Assembly: GCA_022819745.1 (NCBI GenBank) | Contig: JAJEGS010000022.1 | Coordinates: 36,699 to 100,698, forward strand | Direction of reading: 5' to 3' | Origin: Candidatus Latescibacterota bacterium | Lineage (GTDB): Bacteria > Latescibacterota > UBA2968 > UBA8231 | DNA: 64,000 nucleotides | Part shown: one piece after another, positions 1-8,851 of the stretch | Layout of the letters: each line of letters opens with the position of its first letter | Position numbering within the stretch: the stretch's first letter is position 1 | Position numbers and translations under genes: made by a program | Notes under the pieces: generated by a model | Database searches by the model: none | Told to the model about the DNA's origin: nothing | What the model saw: only the letters and a program-made list of their open reading frames with translations

Positions 1-955
1 CCGCAGCAGCCCTATCACCGCGGGCGTGGAGCGCGGCACCTAGGTGATTGTAGGCGCGGACATGGCCCGGACGCAGGCGCAAAGCAGCGCCGAACGCTTG
101 CACTGCCTCGTCGATCCGCCCCTGCTTTTTGTAGGCCAGCCCCAGATTGAAGTGGGCCTGAGCGTAGTCGGGATTTAGCTCAAGGGCTCGTTGCAAGAGT
201 GCTATAGCACCGATGACATCACCGCGACTGTAGAGGATATGGCCTAAATTGTTGTGAGCGCGGCTATGCTTGGGATCTAAAGAGATGATCTGGTGGTACT
301 GGGAGATAGCCTCTGCTGCATTGCCCCGCTCATAGAGCAACAAAGCCAGACTGTAGCGGGCTGGAACATAGGCAGAATCGGCCTGAATGGCGCGCCGCAA
401 AGATTGGGCCGCTTGCTCCGAATCGCCTTTTTTTTTGAGGGCCAAGCCTAGATTGTAAAGCGCCTGTACGTGGTCGCGCTCAAGCTCGACCGCCCGGCTG
501 CACGCGGCAATGGCCCCTTCCACATCGCCCAGTCCGTAGAGAATGGCCCCTAAGTCGCTGTGGGCCTGAGCCAATGCGGGATCGAACTCAATCGCGTGGC
601 GATAGGACCGCACCGCGCCCTCGACATCCCGGCGGCTGTACAGCACATTGCCTAGGTAGCTGTGCACTAACGCATGTTCGGGATCGAGGCGCAAGACCGT
701 GCGGAATGCTGCCAGCGCACCTTCCGCATCGCCGAGTTGAAAGAGGGCGACGCCCAGTTCAAGGTGGGCGGAGAGACGCTGGGGGTCGAGCTCAATCGCG
801 CGGCGATAGAACGGCACCGCGCCCTCCAAGTCGCCTTTCTCAAAGAGCACCTTGGCGCTGTGATGGGCAATGTCGGCTGCCTCAGAAGCGTCCTTAGCCT
901 GAGCGTAGGCACCGGTGGCGGCAGCGAGCAGAAAAAAAACAAACAAGCGGGCCAT
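1..955 (-). CDS. Secreted TPR-repeat protein, 3' end beyond the window
   Basis: Reading from an ATG at 955 the minus strand stays open to the left edge (at least 318 residues), so the gene is C-terminally truncated by the window. Residues 1-19 form a signal peptide (MARLFVFFLLAAATGAYAQ). From about residue 25 onwards the protein is a run of at least eight 34-residue tetratricopeptide repeats, each with the pattern G-x-x-L-x(3)-G-x(3)-E/A-A-I/V-x(2)-Y/F-x(2)-A-I/V-x-L-x-P. Such repeats are protein-binding scaffolds; the signal peptide places it in the periplasm. A nine-T run at about 428-436 encodes three lysines and could be slippage-prone. It is divergent from the membrane protein gene at 1081. 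No partner can be inferred. Confidence 0.9.
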   Translation of the reverse strand, partial: MARLFVFFLLAAATGAYAQAKDASEAADIAHHSAKVLFEKGDLEGAVPFYRRAIELDPQRLSAHLELGVALFQLGDAEGALAAFRTVLRLDPEHALVHSYLGNVLYSRRDVEGAVRSYRHAIEFDPALAQAHSDLGAILYGLGDVEGAIAACSRAVELERDHVQALYNLGLALKKKGDSEQAAQSLRRAIQADSAYVPARYSLALLLYERGNAAEAISQYHQIISLDPKHSRAHNNLGHILYSRGDVIGAIALLQRALELNPDYAQAHFNLGLAYKKQGRIDEAVQAFGAALRLRPGHVRAYNHLGAALHARGDRAAA

Positions 956-1080
956 ATTCTATGCGATTCGGGAAGCAGCGATACACCTAACCATAAAAAT
1001 AGGTTCTTTCTTCCCACAACACAGGTTTTATACCAATTTGAAGCACTAATGTCCTACTGTTTTCAACAGCCCTGTAGCCC

Positions 1081-3021
1081 ATGAACGGTATGCCGCAGAT
1101 CACCGTGCGCGCTATTGTCCTAGGTGCCCTGACCATAGCCGCCAACTTCTACTACATCGTCAACGTTGGCCAGCGCCTAGGCATAGGCAGCTACGTCCAC
1201 TCGCAATTCCCCATGGCCACTTTCATGCCCTTTGTGCTGTGGCTTTTTCTCAATACCGCACTCAGGGCACTCTGGCCGCGCGTGGCGCTCAGCCGCGGCG
1301 AAATGCTGACCCTGTTCTCCATGCTCTGGGTGGTAGGTACGATTCCGCAGTTGGGCTGGATGACCTACTGGACCTCAATTGTGGGGGCACCAAGTTACTT
1401 CGCCACCGCCGAGAACCAGTGGGAGGAGATCTTCTTCGACTACCTTCCCTGGCACGTCTTTGCCAATGCCTCTCCTCGGGTAGTCGATCCGTTTTGGTTT
1501 GGCCTATCCGAAGGAGCCTCCATTCCCTGGGACGGGTGGATCGGTGCCATCGGCCAGTGGCTCGGCGTCTCTATGGCCATGGTAATCTTCGGCTTCTGCC
1601 TGATCGCCCTTTTCCACAAACAGTGGGTCGAGGCCGAGAAGCTGACCTTTCCACTGGCGCAAATGCCCTTAGACCTAACCCAAGGCTTTGAGGGCAAGCG
1701 ATGGCCCGAGCTATTTTGCAAGCCCGTCTTCTGGATCGGCTTCGCCTTGGTTTTCCTACCCATACTCTACAATATCGCCACCTACTTCGCCCTAGGCCTG
1801 CCACCCATCGAATTCTACTGGAAATTCTACGATTTTCACGCGACGCCGGACTTTTTTCTCACCGTGCGCATTCTGCCACTGATCATGGCCGTGACCTATT
1901 TGTGTCCAGTGGATATCCTCGGCAGCATGATCTTTTTCCACTTACTAGCCGCGCTCAAGATAGCCCTAATGAAGCGGACCGGCTTTTCCATCGGTGGCTT
2001 TGCTGTGGGTGCCGCTGGCCAGCAGCCCGAGGCGCAAAACATCATCTACATGGAGAGCTACGGCGCCCTAGTCTTCATCGGCCTGTGGTCCATCTGGCTG
2101 GCCCGACGCCATTTGCGTCAGGTGTGGTACCAAGTGCGCAGCGGCCAGGGCGAGCCGCGCCAAGTCGCGCTCTACCGGCTGGCCTTGGCTGGCCTGATTT
2201 TGTCGGGGCTCAGCGTCATCGGCTGGGGAGTGCAACTGGGCATGAGCTTGCCCGTATCTATTGGCGCTTTCCTGCTGATGACGCTGACTTACTTCGTCAT
2301 AGCCAAACTCGTCGCCGCCACCGGCTTTGCCTATCTCTTGCCCAACAAGCCTCATATCAAAGGCGATTCCTTCCTCATCGAGTTAGTCGGTTCGGCCTTC
2401 CAGTCGCCGCGCAGCCTAGTGGCGTTTAAGGTGTTCACCAGCAATGCCTTCTTCGGCACCTTCCGCATCCCGGCCTGGCCAGCGCTGCCCCACTGCTTCC
2501 GCCTGTTCTCCCTAGAGCGGCAGCCCGGACGGCTGACGGCGATGGTCCTGATCGCCTTTCCCATCGGCTTCGTCGTATTGGCCGTCGAGACGATCAGCTT
2601 GGCCTATGAAGGGGGCGGCCTGATTTTCCTCGGCGGCAAGGCCAACTGGATCTTCGAAGATATGGTCTATCTGCTCAACAACCCCATGCTGCCCGACCTG
2701 AACAAGTGGGCGGTGTGGCTCTTCGGCTTTGGCGAAGCCGCGCTCATCGCCCTGCTGCGCGGCTATTTCCACTGGTTCCCTTTACATCCCATCGGCCTAG
2801 CCTTCCAGCACACGTTCGGTCTCCGCCTCTACTGGTTCAGTCTGTTCATCGTGTGGGTTGTGAAAATAATCCTGCTGCGCTACGGCGGGGTCAAAGCCTA
2901 CATCGCCGGTAAACCCTTGTTCTACGGCCTGGCCATCGGTTATGTGGTCGGGGTAGTTTTTTCCATGGTAGTGGATCTGATCTGGTTCCCGGCAGAGGGA
3001 CACCGCATGCACGGATGGTAA
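1081..3021 (+). CDS. Multi-span membrane protein (DUF6785/DUF6784-like), copy 1 of 3
   Basis: This 646-residue protein is almost entirely hydrophobic, with about 12-14 predicted membrane segments starting at residue 8. It is a clear paralogue of the proteins at 51612 and 60156. Shared landmarks are an ATxENxW segment near residue 110, a QW-x(4)-L-x(1)-P/FPL segment near 180, and a C-terminal W-x(2)-K-x(3)-L-R/K-YGG-V/I block near 600. From memory this architecture corresponds to the DUF6785/DUF6784 families, whose function is not established. The size and topology suggest a transporter, which is inference. The next gene is a sugar isomerase-like protein 37 bases downstream, consistent with a sugar-uptake operon. 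An alternative start is the ATG at 1090. Confidence 0.8.
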   Translation: MNGMPQITVRAIVLGALTIAANFYYIVNVGQRLGIGSYVHSQFPMATFMPFVLWLFLNTALRALWPRVALSRGEMLTLFSMLWVVGTIPQLGWMTYWTSIVGAPSYFATAENQWEEIFFDYLPWHVFANASPRVVDPFWFGLSEGASIPWDGWIGAIGQWLGVSMAMVIFGFCLIALFHKQWVEAEKLTFPLAQMPLDLTQGFEGKRWPELFCKPVFWIGFALVFLPILYNIATYFALGLPPIEFYWKFYDFHATPDFFLTVRILPLIMAVTYLCPVDILGSMIFFHLLAALKIALMKRTGFSIGGFAVGAAGQQPEAQNIIYMESYGALVFIGLWSIWLARRHLRQVWYQVRSGQGEPRQVALYRLALAGLILSGLSVIGWGVQLGMSLPVSIGAFLLMTLTYFVIAKLVAATGFAYLLPNKPHIKGDSFLIELVGSAFQSPRSLVAFKVFTSNAFFGTFRIPAWPALPHCFRLFSLERQPGRLTAMVLIAFPIGFVVLAVETISLAYEGGGLIFLGGKANWIFEDMVYLLNNPMLPDLNKWAVWLFGFGEAALIALLRGYFHWFPLHPIGLAFQHTFGLRLYWFSLFIVWVVKIILLRYGGVKAYIAGKPLFYGLAIGYVVGVVFSMVVDLIWFPAEGHRMHGW

Positions 3022-3058
3022 TAGCTAACCACGCAAACCAACTTGAGAAGGGAATCCC

Positions 3059-3937
3059 ATGCAACTGAATATCTCCATCAGCCTGTGGAATTACATTCAC
3101 TATTTCCCCTTGCGAAAAGGCGGCACCAGCTTTTCCCTAGACCGCGGCTTGGACAGTCTGGCAAAAGTCGTCGACGAAGTGGCCGCCGCGGGTTATGGCG
3201 TTGAGTTGTGGCCCAAATGGGCTAGCTGGGAGTGGACGAGCCCCGCCCGGGAAGCTCTGGTGTCCCAACAATTCGATCTCTACGCCGAGGAGCACCGGCC
3301 TCGGCTGGCGCAAATCCTGCGCGGCGTGCGCTCGAGTTGGCACACGGGCGGCGACAATACCATTGAGAGCTACCACCGCCAAATCGACACGGTGGCGCAG
3401 GTGGGCAGTCAAGTCCTAGTAGTACACGCGGCCAATCTCTATCTCGACGGCCCCGAGCCCAATTTCGATTTTGCCGCCCAAGTGCTGGAGTACGCGCGCC
3501 AGAACGAGGTCAAAATCGCGCTGGAAAACGCCTCCGAAGGCGAGCAAGAAGAAGATCCTGAACTGTGGAACCTGTCCATTTTGCAGCGGGCGCTAGCGCG
3601 CTTTGCCGACCTTGGAATCTGCCTCGACACGACCCACGTACAAAAATTCAAACGCTTTCCCCTCAAAGAGTACGTCGATCGGCTGCAAGACCGCATTTGC
3701 CACCTGCACATCAGCGATGCCCTAGGCGATGACGTGGGCATCGGCCGCCTGCACACCATGCCGGGCACCGGCAAAATACCCGCAGCGGATTGGCGCTACT
3801 TGCTCGACGCCCTAGCGGCGGTCAATTTTCAGGGGGATGCTGTACTCGAAATCAAACCTCTAACCCCAGTGCGCATCGCACAGCAAACCGACGAATTCTT
3901 CGCCACCTGCGCCCAATCGGCCGACGTGATGGGCTAA
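3059..3937 (+). CDS. Sugar phosphate isomerase/epimerase-like TIM-barrel protein
   Basis: The 292-residue protein has the xylose-isomerase-like (AP endonuclease 2) TIM-barrel pattern. Candidate metal ligands are E156 in ALENASE, D190 and H193 in CLDTTH, H215/H217 in CHLHISD and E264 in VLEIKP. These match the usual Glu-Asp-His-Glu set at the barrel mouth. Members isomerise or epimerise sugars, inosose or ketoses in the cytoplasm, so the exact substrate is open. The start is supported by GAGAAGGG at 3043-3050, about 8 bases upstream. It follows the membrane protein gene on the same strand and precedes an unknown gene 19 bases on, suggesting a three-gene operon. Confidence 0.88.
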   Translation: MQLNISISLWNYIHYFPLRKGGTSFSLDRGLDSLAKVVDEVAAAGYGVELWPKWASWEWTSPAREALVSQQFDLYAEEHRPRLAQILRGVRSSWHTGGDNTIESYHRQIDTVAQVGSQVLVVHAANLYLDGPEPNFDFAAQVLEYARQNEVKIALENASEGEQEEDPELWNLSILQRALARFADLGICLDTTHVQKFKRFPLKEYVDRLQDRICHLHISDALGDDVGIGRLHTMPGTGKIPAADWRYLLDALAAVNFQGDAVLEIKPLTPVRIAQQTDEFFATCAQSADVMG

Positions 3938-3956
3938 CATTCATAGAGGAGAGAAT

Positions 3957-4535
3957 GTGATAAAAAACAACTTCGACAAAGGGCCAGAAGGCTGGTGTTC
4001 GTACGACTACCACGCCAGCATGGTGGCCGACGGTAGCAATATCTTCATCCTAGCCACTTGGGCCGCGCAGGGCGGTGTGGACAATGGGAGCTTTATCTGG
4101 ACCGATCACCGGCGCTGGAGCGCCGATACCCCGGAGCGCCCCCTGTCCATCCTGCCGCTGCTGTGCTACCGCAGCTGGGTCGGCGCTGACCCGCTCGATA
4201 TGCGCCAGTCCGCAGTTGCGGTCCACCTGAGGGCCGATCGGCTGCGTTTGGACGGTGCCCAGTGTTTCTTCTGGGTACACGCCGCTAGCACGCGCTGGCA
4301 CTACACAGCCCACCCTCTCGCTCTAGAAGAAGGCGTTTGGACGGCCAATCGCCTTGCACTTGCAGCAGACGAAAACCAATGGCACCGCAGTTGGTCTGCC
4401 GACCCGGGCCATCCCGTCGCCCTCGAACAGGTGTTGAGCCGAGCCGAGAGTTACGGTTTCTCCTTCGTCGGATTTTCCAGCGAAGTTACCGGCAGGTTGT
4501 CAATGAGCCAATTTTCTATCACCGCTGGGACGTAG
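3957..4535 (+). CDS. Hypothetical protein, last gene of the 1081-4535 operon
   Basis: I do not recognise this 192-residue protein. The start is a GTG at 3957 (an ATG two bases earlier runs straight into a stop) with GAGGAGAG at 3946-3953 as ribosome site. The sequence is rich in Trp, Ser and Gly, has no signal peptide or membrane segment, and opens with FDKGPEGW, a pattern also seen at the start of jelly-roll carbohydrate-binding or laminin-like beta-sandwich domains. That resemblance is weak. Its place directly behind the isomerase suggests a role with the same substrate. It converges with the glycosidase-like gene at 4553, 17 bases away. Confidence 0.7.
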   Translation: MIKNNFDKGPEGWCSYDYHASMVADGSNIFILATWAAQGGVDNGSFIWTDHRRWSADTPERPLSILPLLCYRSWVGADPLDMRQSAVAVHLRADRLRLDGAQCFFWVHAASTRWHYTAHPLALEEGVWTANRLALAADENQWHRSWSADPGHPVALEQVLSRAESYGFSFVGFSSEVTGRLSMSQFSITAGT

Positions 4536-4552
4536 ATAGTTCGCCCATGCCC

Positions 4553-6070
4553 TTAGATAGCCATGGAAAACACCTTGGCCCGCGCTAGATACAGGCGAAC
4601 AGCCACCTGCTTTCCCTTTAGCGCCGCTAGATCGCTCTTGCCCTTCCACGTAACGACTTTGTCCAACTCGTCTCCCGCTAGGACATCGGCCTCGTCTGCA
4701 CTGAAACCCTCTAAGGGCTGAATCGACTCTACAGGCTCGATCGGCGGCGTCACAATTTCCACCTTGATCCAGCCTGCTCGCTTGGTCTGGAAGTTGAGAC
4801 GCAATTCCCCACCCTCGCAAATGCGCGGAATGGTGGTTACCCGTCCTTCCAGCGGTGCTTCTAGGGCCACCAGCCGATGGCGTTTCCATATAGCCCAGCG
4901 AAACTCGCCTTCGGGCAGTTCGGCCGGGCCGTGGTCGTGCCGGCTGTAGCGGCCGTCGTACGGTAGGCCCCACTCCTCTTCATTGAGCGGCACTAGGTTG
5001 GGAGCGGCGCGGATGCAACCATACCGCCCTTCATCGCTTTCGAGGGTGATGATGGGCTTGCGCTCGGGCCGCACCCAATTCCACCCATCCCGACTCACCG
5101 CTAACTGGACATCTTGCTCTGAGTCGAGCCGGTGGTACACCGAAGGAAACATCAGATGCAAGCCGGGCACTCCCGGATAGTGGCAGTAGCACGGCGTGTA
5201 TATATCGTCGGACACGTGGTCCTGTGGGTCGGCCACTAGGACGTAGCGCGGCGGACCCCAAGCACCGAACTTTTTCCCTCCAGTCTTGCGCACGGCCCGT
5301 CGACCGGTATAGCCGAATTTGTTCTCATTGTGGAACATGCCGCGCAAATAGGCGACGTATTCTCCGGTTTCCGGTTCGTAGGCAGCGACGTTCTGAGTGT
5401 CGAGCACGCTATTGCCGACGTTTACTAAGGGAGTGTCGAGCACAGTCCAGTGTAGCCCGTCGCCAGAGACAGCACCCTGTACCACATTGTCCCGGCGGAC
5501 GCCGAACTGTTCCTCTACAACCTGCATGGTATTGATGGTGGGATCGTCCTGAGTACCGGTATCGGCACCCAACTGGCGAAACTGCACCCAATCCATTGCC
5601 GCATCCACTACCCCGTTGCGGTAAAATACGGTTTTCGGGCCGATGGCCTTGTAGCGCTCCTCGGGATCGGCATGGGGATCGATAAATACCGAGTTGATCT
5701 CAAAATCGCTGTGCCGCGAAAGCAGATTATTGGCCCTAGTGCCGCCGTACTCCACTAACCCCAAGTTCGGCCGTTCCCACTCAAAACCGTCCCGGCTCTC
5801 TGCATAGCCATTGAAACGCGCCCCGCCTTCTTCCTCGCCCGAAGTCCAAAACCACATCCGGTAGAGCCCATCGTCCAAAAGAACGTACGGATACGCCATG
5901 CGGGCCTGTTCCCAAGGCTTTTCCGCTCGAAAGAATACCGGAGACCTGCGCGCCTGTTGCACGGCTAGCCGCACGCCCAGCGGCGGGTCCTTTAGCCAAG
6001 ACTCGCCGTTTTCGTTGGCACATGCCTGTCCCGCCCAGATATCGTACCAGTCCAGAAATGGTTGGTGCAT
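4553..6070 (-). CDS. Five-bladed beta-propeller glycosidase-like protein, copy A
   Basis: The 505-residue protein is a paralogue of the proteins at 10348 and 11888. All carry a Y-A-x-S-x-DG-x(2)-WE-R/K-P-x-LG motif near residue 115-135 followed by an N-N pair, and repeated D/E-G-x-Y/F-x-M/L-W blades, as in GH32/GH43-type propellers. The last 60 residues form a separate beta-rich tail with the motif GDEL-x(3)-V-x-W-x-GKSDL-x-ALKG. Catalytic acids cannot be assigned by eye, so hydrolase activity is inference. No signal peptide is seen, so it would be cytoplasmic. The start has GAGAGG upstream. It lies 27 bases after the M19-type gene in one minus-strand operon. Confidence 0.82.
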   Translation of the reverse strand: MHQPFLDWYDIWAGQACANENGESWLKDPPLGVRLAVQQARRSPVFFRAEKPWEQARMAYPYVLLDDGLYRMWFWTSGEEEGGARFNGYAESRDGFEWERPNLGLVEYGGTRANNLLSRHSDFEINSVFIDPHADPEERYKAIGPKTVFYRNGVVDAAMDWVQFRQLGADTGTQDDPTINTMQVVEEQFGVRRDNVVQGAVSGDGLHWTVLDTPLVNVGNSVLDTQNVAAYEPETGEYVAYLRGMFHNENKFGYTGRRAVRKTGGKKFGAWGPPRYVLVADPQDHVSDDIYTPCYCHYPGVPGLHLMFPSVYHRLDSEQDVQLAVSRDGWNWVRPERKPIITLESDEGRYGCIRAAPNLVPLNEEEWGLPYDGRYSRHDHGPAELPEGEFRWAIWKRHRLVALEAPLEGRVTTIPRICEGGELRLNFQTKRAGWIKVEIVTPPIEPVESIQPLEGFSADEADVLAGDELDKVVTWKGKSDLAALKGKQVAVRLYLARAKVFSMAI

Positions 6071-6097
6071 CAGTTTTTCCTCTCGTACGCCAGCAGC

Positions 6098-7111
6098 CTA
6101 GCCAGCTACTTCTCTGAAAACGCGAATAAAATTGCCGCCCATAATCCCGGCGATCGCCTCGGCCTGGTGCCCGCGCTGCTGCAAGCCCTCGACGATATTT
6201 TGGCTCGCGCCAATATCCTCCAACCCGACCGGCCGGGCGTTGAGCTGGTCAAGCAGGTCCGTACCAAAGCCGACGTGGGCAGACCCAACCAGCGCAACTA
6301 TATAATCAATGTGATCCAGCAACATCTCCAGACTGGCTGTTTCACCCCCAGGTCCCAGCGGCATCGGACTAGGGCAAATCAGACCCCCGGTAGCGGCTAC
6401 CGCCCGGAGCTGGTCGTCGCTCAAGTAGCGCACTGTATCCCGTAGCGCCCGCGCATTGCCGTGCGTGGCAATGACCGGCGCGCGAGCGACTTCCAGCACA
6501 TCCCAAAAACAAGCCTCCACCAGATGCGTAATATCGACGAGCATACCCAGCCGGTTCATCTCGCCGATGAACTGCCGACCAGCCTCAGTCAGCCGACCCG
6601 GCGGATCGACCTCGCTGTCGTAAAGTCGCATGGTCGGCCCGTCCCACACCTGCGTCGCCGTGCCCAAGGCATTGCGTCCTTCGTGCACCAAGCCAAGGTG
6701 CCGCAGCCCCAGCCGATAGAGTGTGCGCAACACGCTCAAGTCGCCCTTGAGCGCATCGCCGCCCTCCAAGCCCAAAACAAAGGCGACTTTCCCGCTCTTG
6801 TGCGCCTCTTCGATGTGATCGGCAGTAGTGGCCAACACCGCGTATTCCCCAGCTTCGCCTTCGAGTTGGCGGAGCAGATAGTCGGTGATCCGCAAGACCT
6901 CCTGCAGGGGATGCCGACTGCCGTGGGGACCGCCGATCTCCGCATCCGGCACCCAACAGGCGGTTAGCTGAGCCGCGACCCCACCGGCGCGCATCAGGGG
7001 CACATCAGTCAGTCCTCCCAAATCCTGGTGCAGCTTGCCCCCCGACTTGAAGGCCAGATCCAAAGTATGGCCGTGAGCGTCAATGATCGGCGATGTTAAA
7101 GAATTGTCCAT
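6098..7111 (-). CDS. Membrane dipeptidase-like protein (peptidase M19 family)
   Basis: The protein has 337 residues when started at ATG 7111, which is chosen because AGGGG at 7118-7122 lies six bases upstream; a longer frame opens at 7132. Family landmarks include LGLEGG followed by the LGLRHLGLVHEGRNALG segment, DITH, ATHGNARAL (usually SHSNARAL) and GFGTD. M19 enzymes are zinc dipeptidases with a TIM-barrel fold. The N-terminal metal motif, normally H-x-D, reads DAHGH here, so the second ligand is His (H13/H15). That makes peptidase activity uncertain. Some M19 relatives hydrolyse other amides. The gene sits between the GH95 fragment and the beta-propeller protein. Confidence 0.85.
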   Translation of the reverse strand: MDNSLTSPIIDAHGHTLDLAFKSGGKLHQDLGGLTDVPLMRAGGVAAQLTACWVPDAEIGGPHGSRHPLQEVLRITDYLLRQLEGEAGEYAVLATTADHIEEAHKSGKVAFVLGLEGGDALKGDLSVLRTLYRLGLRHLGLVHEGRNALGTATQVWDGPTMRLYDSEVDPPGRLTEAGRQFIGEMNRLGMLVDITHLVEACFWDVLEVARAPVIATHGNARALRDTVRYLSDDQLRAVAATGGLICPSPMPLGPGGETASLEMLLDHIDYIVALVGSAHVGFGTDLLDQLNARPVGLEDIGASQNIVEGLQQRGHQAEAIAGIMGGNFIRVFREVAG

Positions 7112-7122
7112 GCTCGACCCCT

Positions 7123-7848
7123 TTAATCCCAACGCGGCAGACCAGCGAAAGTCGCTCCGGGGCTTTGCCGCCGACCTGCCACCGTTCCGACCAACTCGTA
7201 CTGTCCACCCACCTCGGTAGCAAAAGCCAGCACATCCCCATTTAGCAAAACCTCGGCACCAGTACCCAGATCGCGCAGCACCGCATCACCTTGCGGCCAC
7301 GGATTGTGCACGGCGCACTCATGGCCGACTTCACTGGTGATGTGTACCCACTCCACCACCCCATCCCGATACGAGGCGCTGACCAAGAAGGCCCCCTCGG
7401 CGCGTAGAGAATCAAAAGACGCCGTAGGCCACGTATCTGGCACGCAGGGAAAGACGCGGATTTTGCCACCCCAGCTCTGCAGTAGCATCTCCATAATCGC
7501 CGCTGCGGCACCCGTACCCGCCTCCAAGGTATTGATAAAACCATGTTCGGCCGTGTAGAAACCGGTCTGACGCCAATCAACGCTCACCTGCAAGGTGTTT
7601 GGCAGCACCACTTGGTCGGTGTAAAAACGCAGCATAGAGTGGGCCATATTGGTACGCCGGGCGCGGCAGGCAATCAGCGCCGCCCAAGGGAAAGACCAGC
7701 TCAAATCCCGGTCGTCAGCGTCGCCTTCGACATTGACGTAGCCGAGCCATATTGGCCGGTAGGTAAGCTCCGCTCCAGCCAAAGAAGGTGCAGCAATTCG
7801 GCAGTGGTTGCGTTTGATTTCAGCGGCCGCGATCGCCGCGACCGGCAA
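7123..7848 (-). pseudogene. C-terminal fragment of a GH95-like glycoside hydrolase
   Basis: The open frame (TTG 7848, stop 7123, up to 241 residues) matches only the C-terminal part of GH95/alpha-fucosidase-like enzymes: the end of the (alpha/alpha)6 barrel and the trailing beta domain, marked by TAEHGFINTLEAGTG, LLQSWGGKIRVFP and PDTWP. The catalytic middle is missing. A stop lies in frame a few codons upstream of the TTG. A matching N-terminal piece (YDAVPFTYFEGFILGNGELG) lies on the same strand at 9245-9376, so one gene appears to have lost its centre and gained about 1.3 kb of unrelated sequence. Whether this remnant is translated is unknown; it overlaps no intact gene and ends 11 bases before the M19-type start. 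Confidence 0.75.
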
Positions 7849-7873
7849 CCGGGAGCAGTCGCAGGGGGAATAC
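7824..7873. repeat. Left imperfect direct repeat flanking the inserted cassette
   Basis: The forward segment beginning CGGCCGCGATCGCCGCGACC and ending in GGGGGAATAC resembles 9188-9245, in the same orientation. The first roughly 30 bases differ at only three positions apart from a seven-base insertion in the right copy; the remainder is more diverged. The two copies lie where the GH95-like coding similarity breaks off on each side, so they bracket the four small genes between them. Confidence 0.45.
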
Positions 7874-8112
7874 TAGCGCGCAAACACCTCAATCAGAAGC
7901 AGAAAGCAAATCAGCAATAACAGACCAGAAACACCGGAAAACACGCTCTCTATCCTTCTTTGCCTTCTGCTCTCTTTATTAAGGTGAGCAACCAAGGCTA
8001 GAATAATGCAATCCTTCTCTGGCTCGTCGAACTTATGAAGGTTCGTAGCTATATCAACCAAAGCAGCGGTGTCTTCTATCTCCTCAAGTATCTCTTCAGG
8101 GTTCTTATTCAT
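7873..8112 (-). CDS. Small acidic protein with C-terminal membrane anchor
   Basis: Starting at ATG 8112, which has GAGAGG about six bases upstream, this gives 79 residues; an upstream in-frame ATG at 8127 lacks such a site. Residues 1-50 are charged and helical (NKNPEEILEEIED), then comes a basic stretch (KESRRQRRIE) and one strongly hydrophobic segment (SGVSGLLLLICFLLLIEVFA) at the C-terminus, so it is probably a tail-anchored inner-membrane protein with its N-terminus in the cytoplasm. I do not recognise the family. It is the last gene of the four-gene cassette that interrupts the GH95-like gene. Confidence 0.65.
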   Translation of the reverse strand: MNKNPEEILEEIEDTAALVDIATNLHKFDEPEKDCIILALVAHLNKESRRQRRIESVFSGVSGLLLLICFLLLIEVFAR

Positions 8113-8226
8113 CTCTATCCTCTCCATCCCAGCTTTCGGTACGTCTTGGCCCGTTCGACGCAGGATAAGCCTCGTCGATTAGGCGTCCTTTACGAATATT
8201 TCTGCGAGTAGCCTGATGAACTCTAG

Positions 8227-8529
8227 CTAGGTAATACTCTGGTTGACCGATGCAGGTTCGTCGAGTGGTTTTCTAGCAAGATCAAAATCTGGAAACATCT
8301 TAATGGCTGCCGTCTCTGCCTTCGACAGCTCCTCATAACACTCGATATGTTGAAATCCTTTAGAGTTGCTTGCAGCGGGGGGTTCATTCGTGGGGTTTCC
8401 CACAGGGCAGGAATGAGTAGGGTAGCCCGCGGGGTCAACAGCTAGGACTTCTTGGAGTATCCTAGTCTCTGTGTAACTACCCAAGTTTTGGCGTCTGATG
8501 CGGGAGATTACAAGATCGCCGACGTGCAT
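8227..8529 (-). CDS. Hypothetical protein of the inserted cassette
   Basis: The protein has 100 residues and starts at ATG 8529 with AAGGAG six bases upstream, a strong site that supports it as a real gene. It follows the preceding gene by only three bases. The N-terminus MHVGDLVISRIRRQN looks like a small beta-barrel; the rest is polar with no membrane segment or recognisable motif. A second open frame (about 8105-8240) runs on past its end into the next gene and encodes plausible protein sequence (EYYLARVHQATRRNIRKG), so a frameshift near 8240 is possible. Confidence 0.6.
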   Translation of the reverse strand: MHVGDLVISRIRRQNLGSYTETRILQEVLAVDPAGYPTHSCPVGNPTNEPPAASNSKGFQHIECYEELSKAETAAIKMFPDFDLARKPLDEPASVNQSIT

Positions 8530-8532
8530 GGG

Positions 8533-8832
8533 CTACTCCTTCTTCAAATCGGGCGGTCTGGCGCCGCCGAGGATGCCGCAGCGAGTCACTTGGGTTGAAA
8601 TTAAAGCGGTGATTTGACGCTCCTTTTCATCTAGTTCATCTGCGAGGTCGTTGGCAAACTCGGAAAAAAGTCTCAGAACCGAGTTTTTGCGTAGCGCGAC
8701 CTCCATAGACGTACCTTGGGAGTCGTCAATCTTTACAAGTAAAACGTTGTCAAATTGCGAATCTTGCTCTATGCAGAGCAGGAGCCCATTCAGGTCTTCA
8801 ATGGTTGTCTTGTATGGTGCTCTAGCCATCAT
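8533..8832 (-). CDS. Hypothetical protein of the inserted cassette
   Basis: The frame encodes 99 residues with two consecutive start codons (8832 and 8829). It is a soluble, mixed alpha/beta protein with a central LLVKIDD-x(7)-EVALRK strand pair and a helical acidic segment (FANDLADELDEKERQI) that could dimerise. I do not recognise it. It lies 19 bases downstream of the 57-residue membrane protein gene and three bases upstream of the next gene, consistent with one transcript. Confidence 0.6.
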   Translation of the reverse strand: MMARAPYKTTIEDLNGLLLCIEQDSQFDNVLLVKIDDSQGTSMEVALRKNSVLRLFSEFANDLADELDEKERQITALISTQVTRCGILGGARPPDLKKE

Positions 8833-8851
8833 CCCTACCGCTGGCCGACGA

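Noticed and set aside
574..1084. Several open frames on both strands over the TPR region
   Set aside because: They are Arg/Pro/Ala-rich shadows; the frame from 955 gives clear TPRs with a signal peptide.
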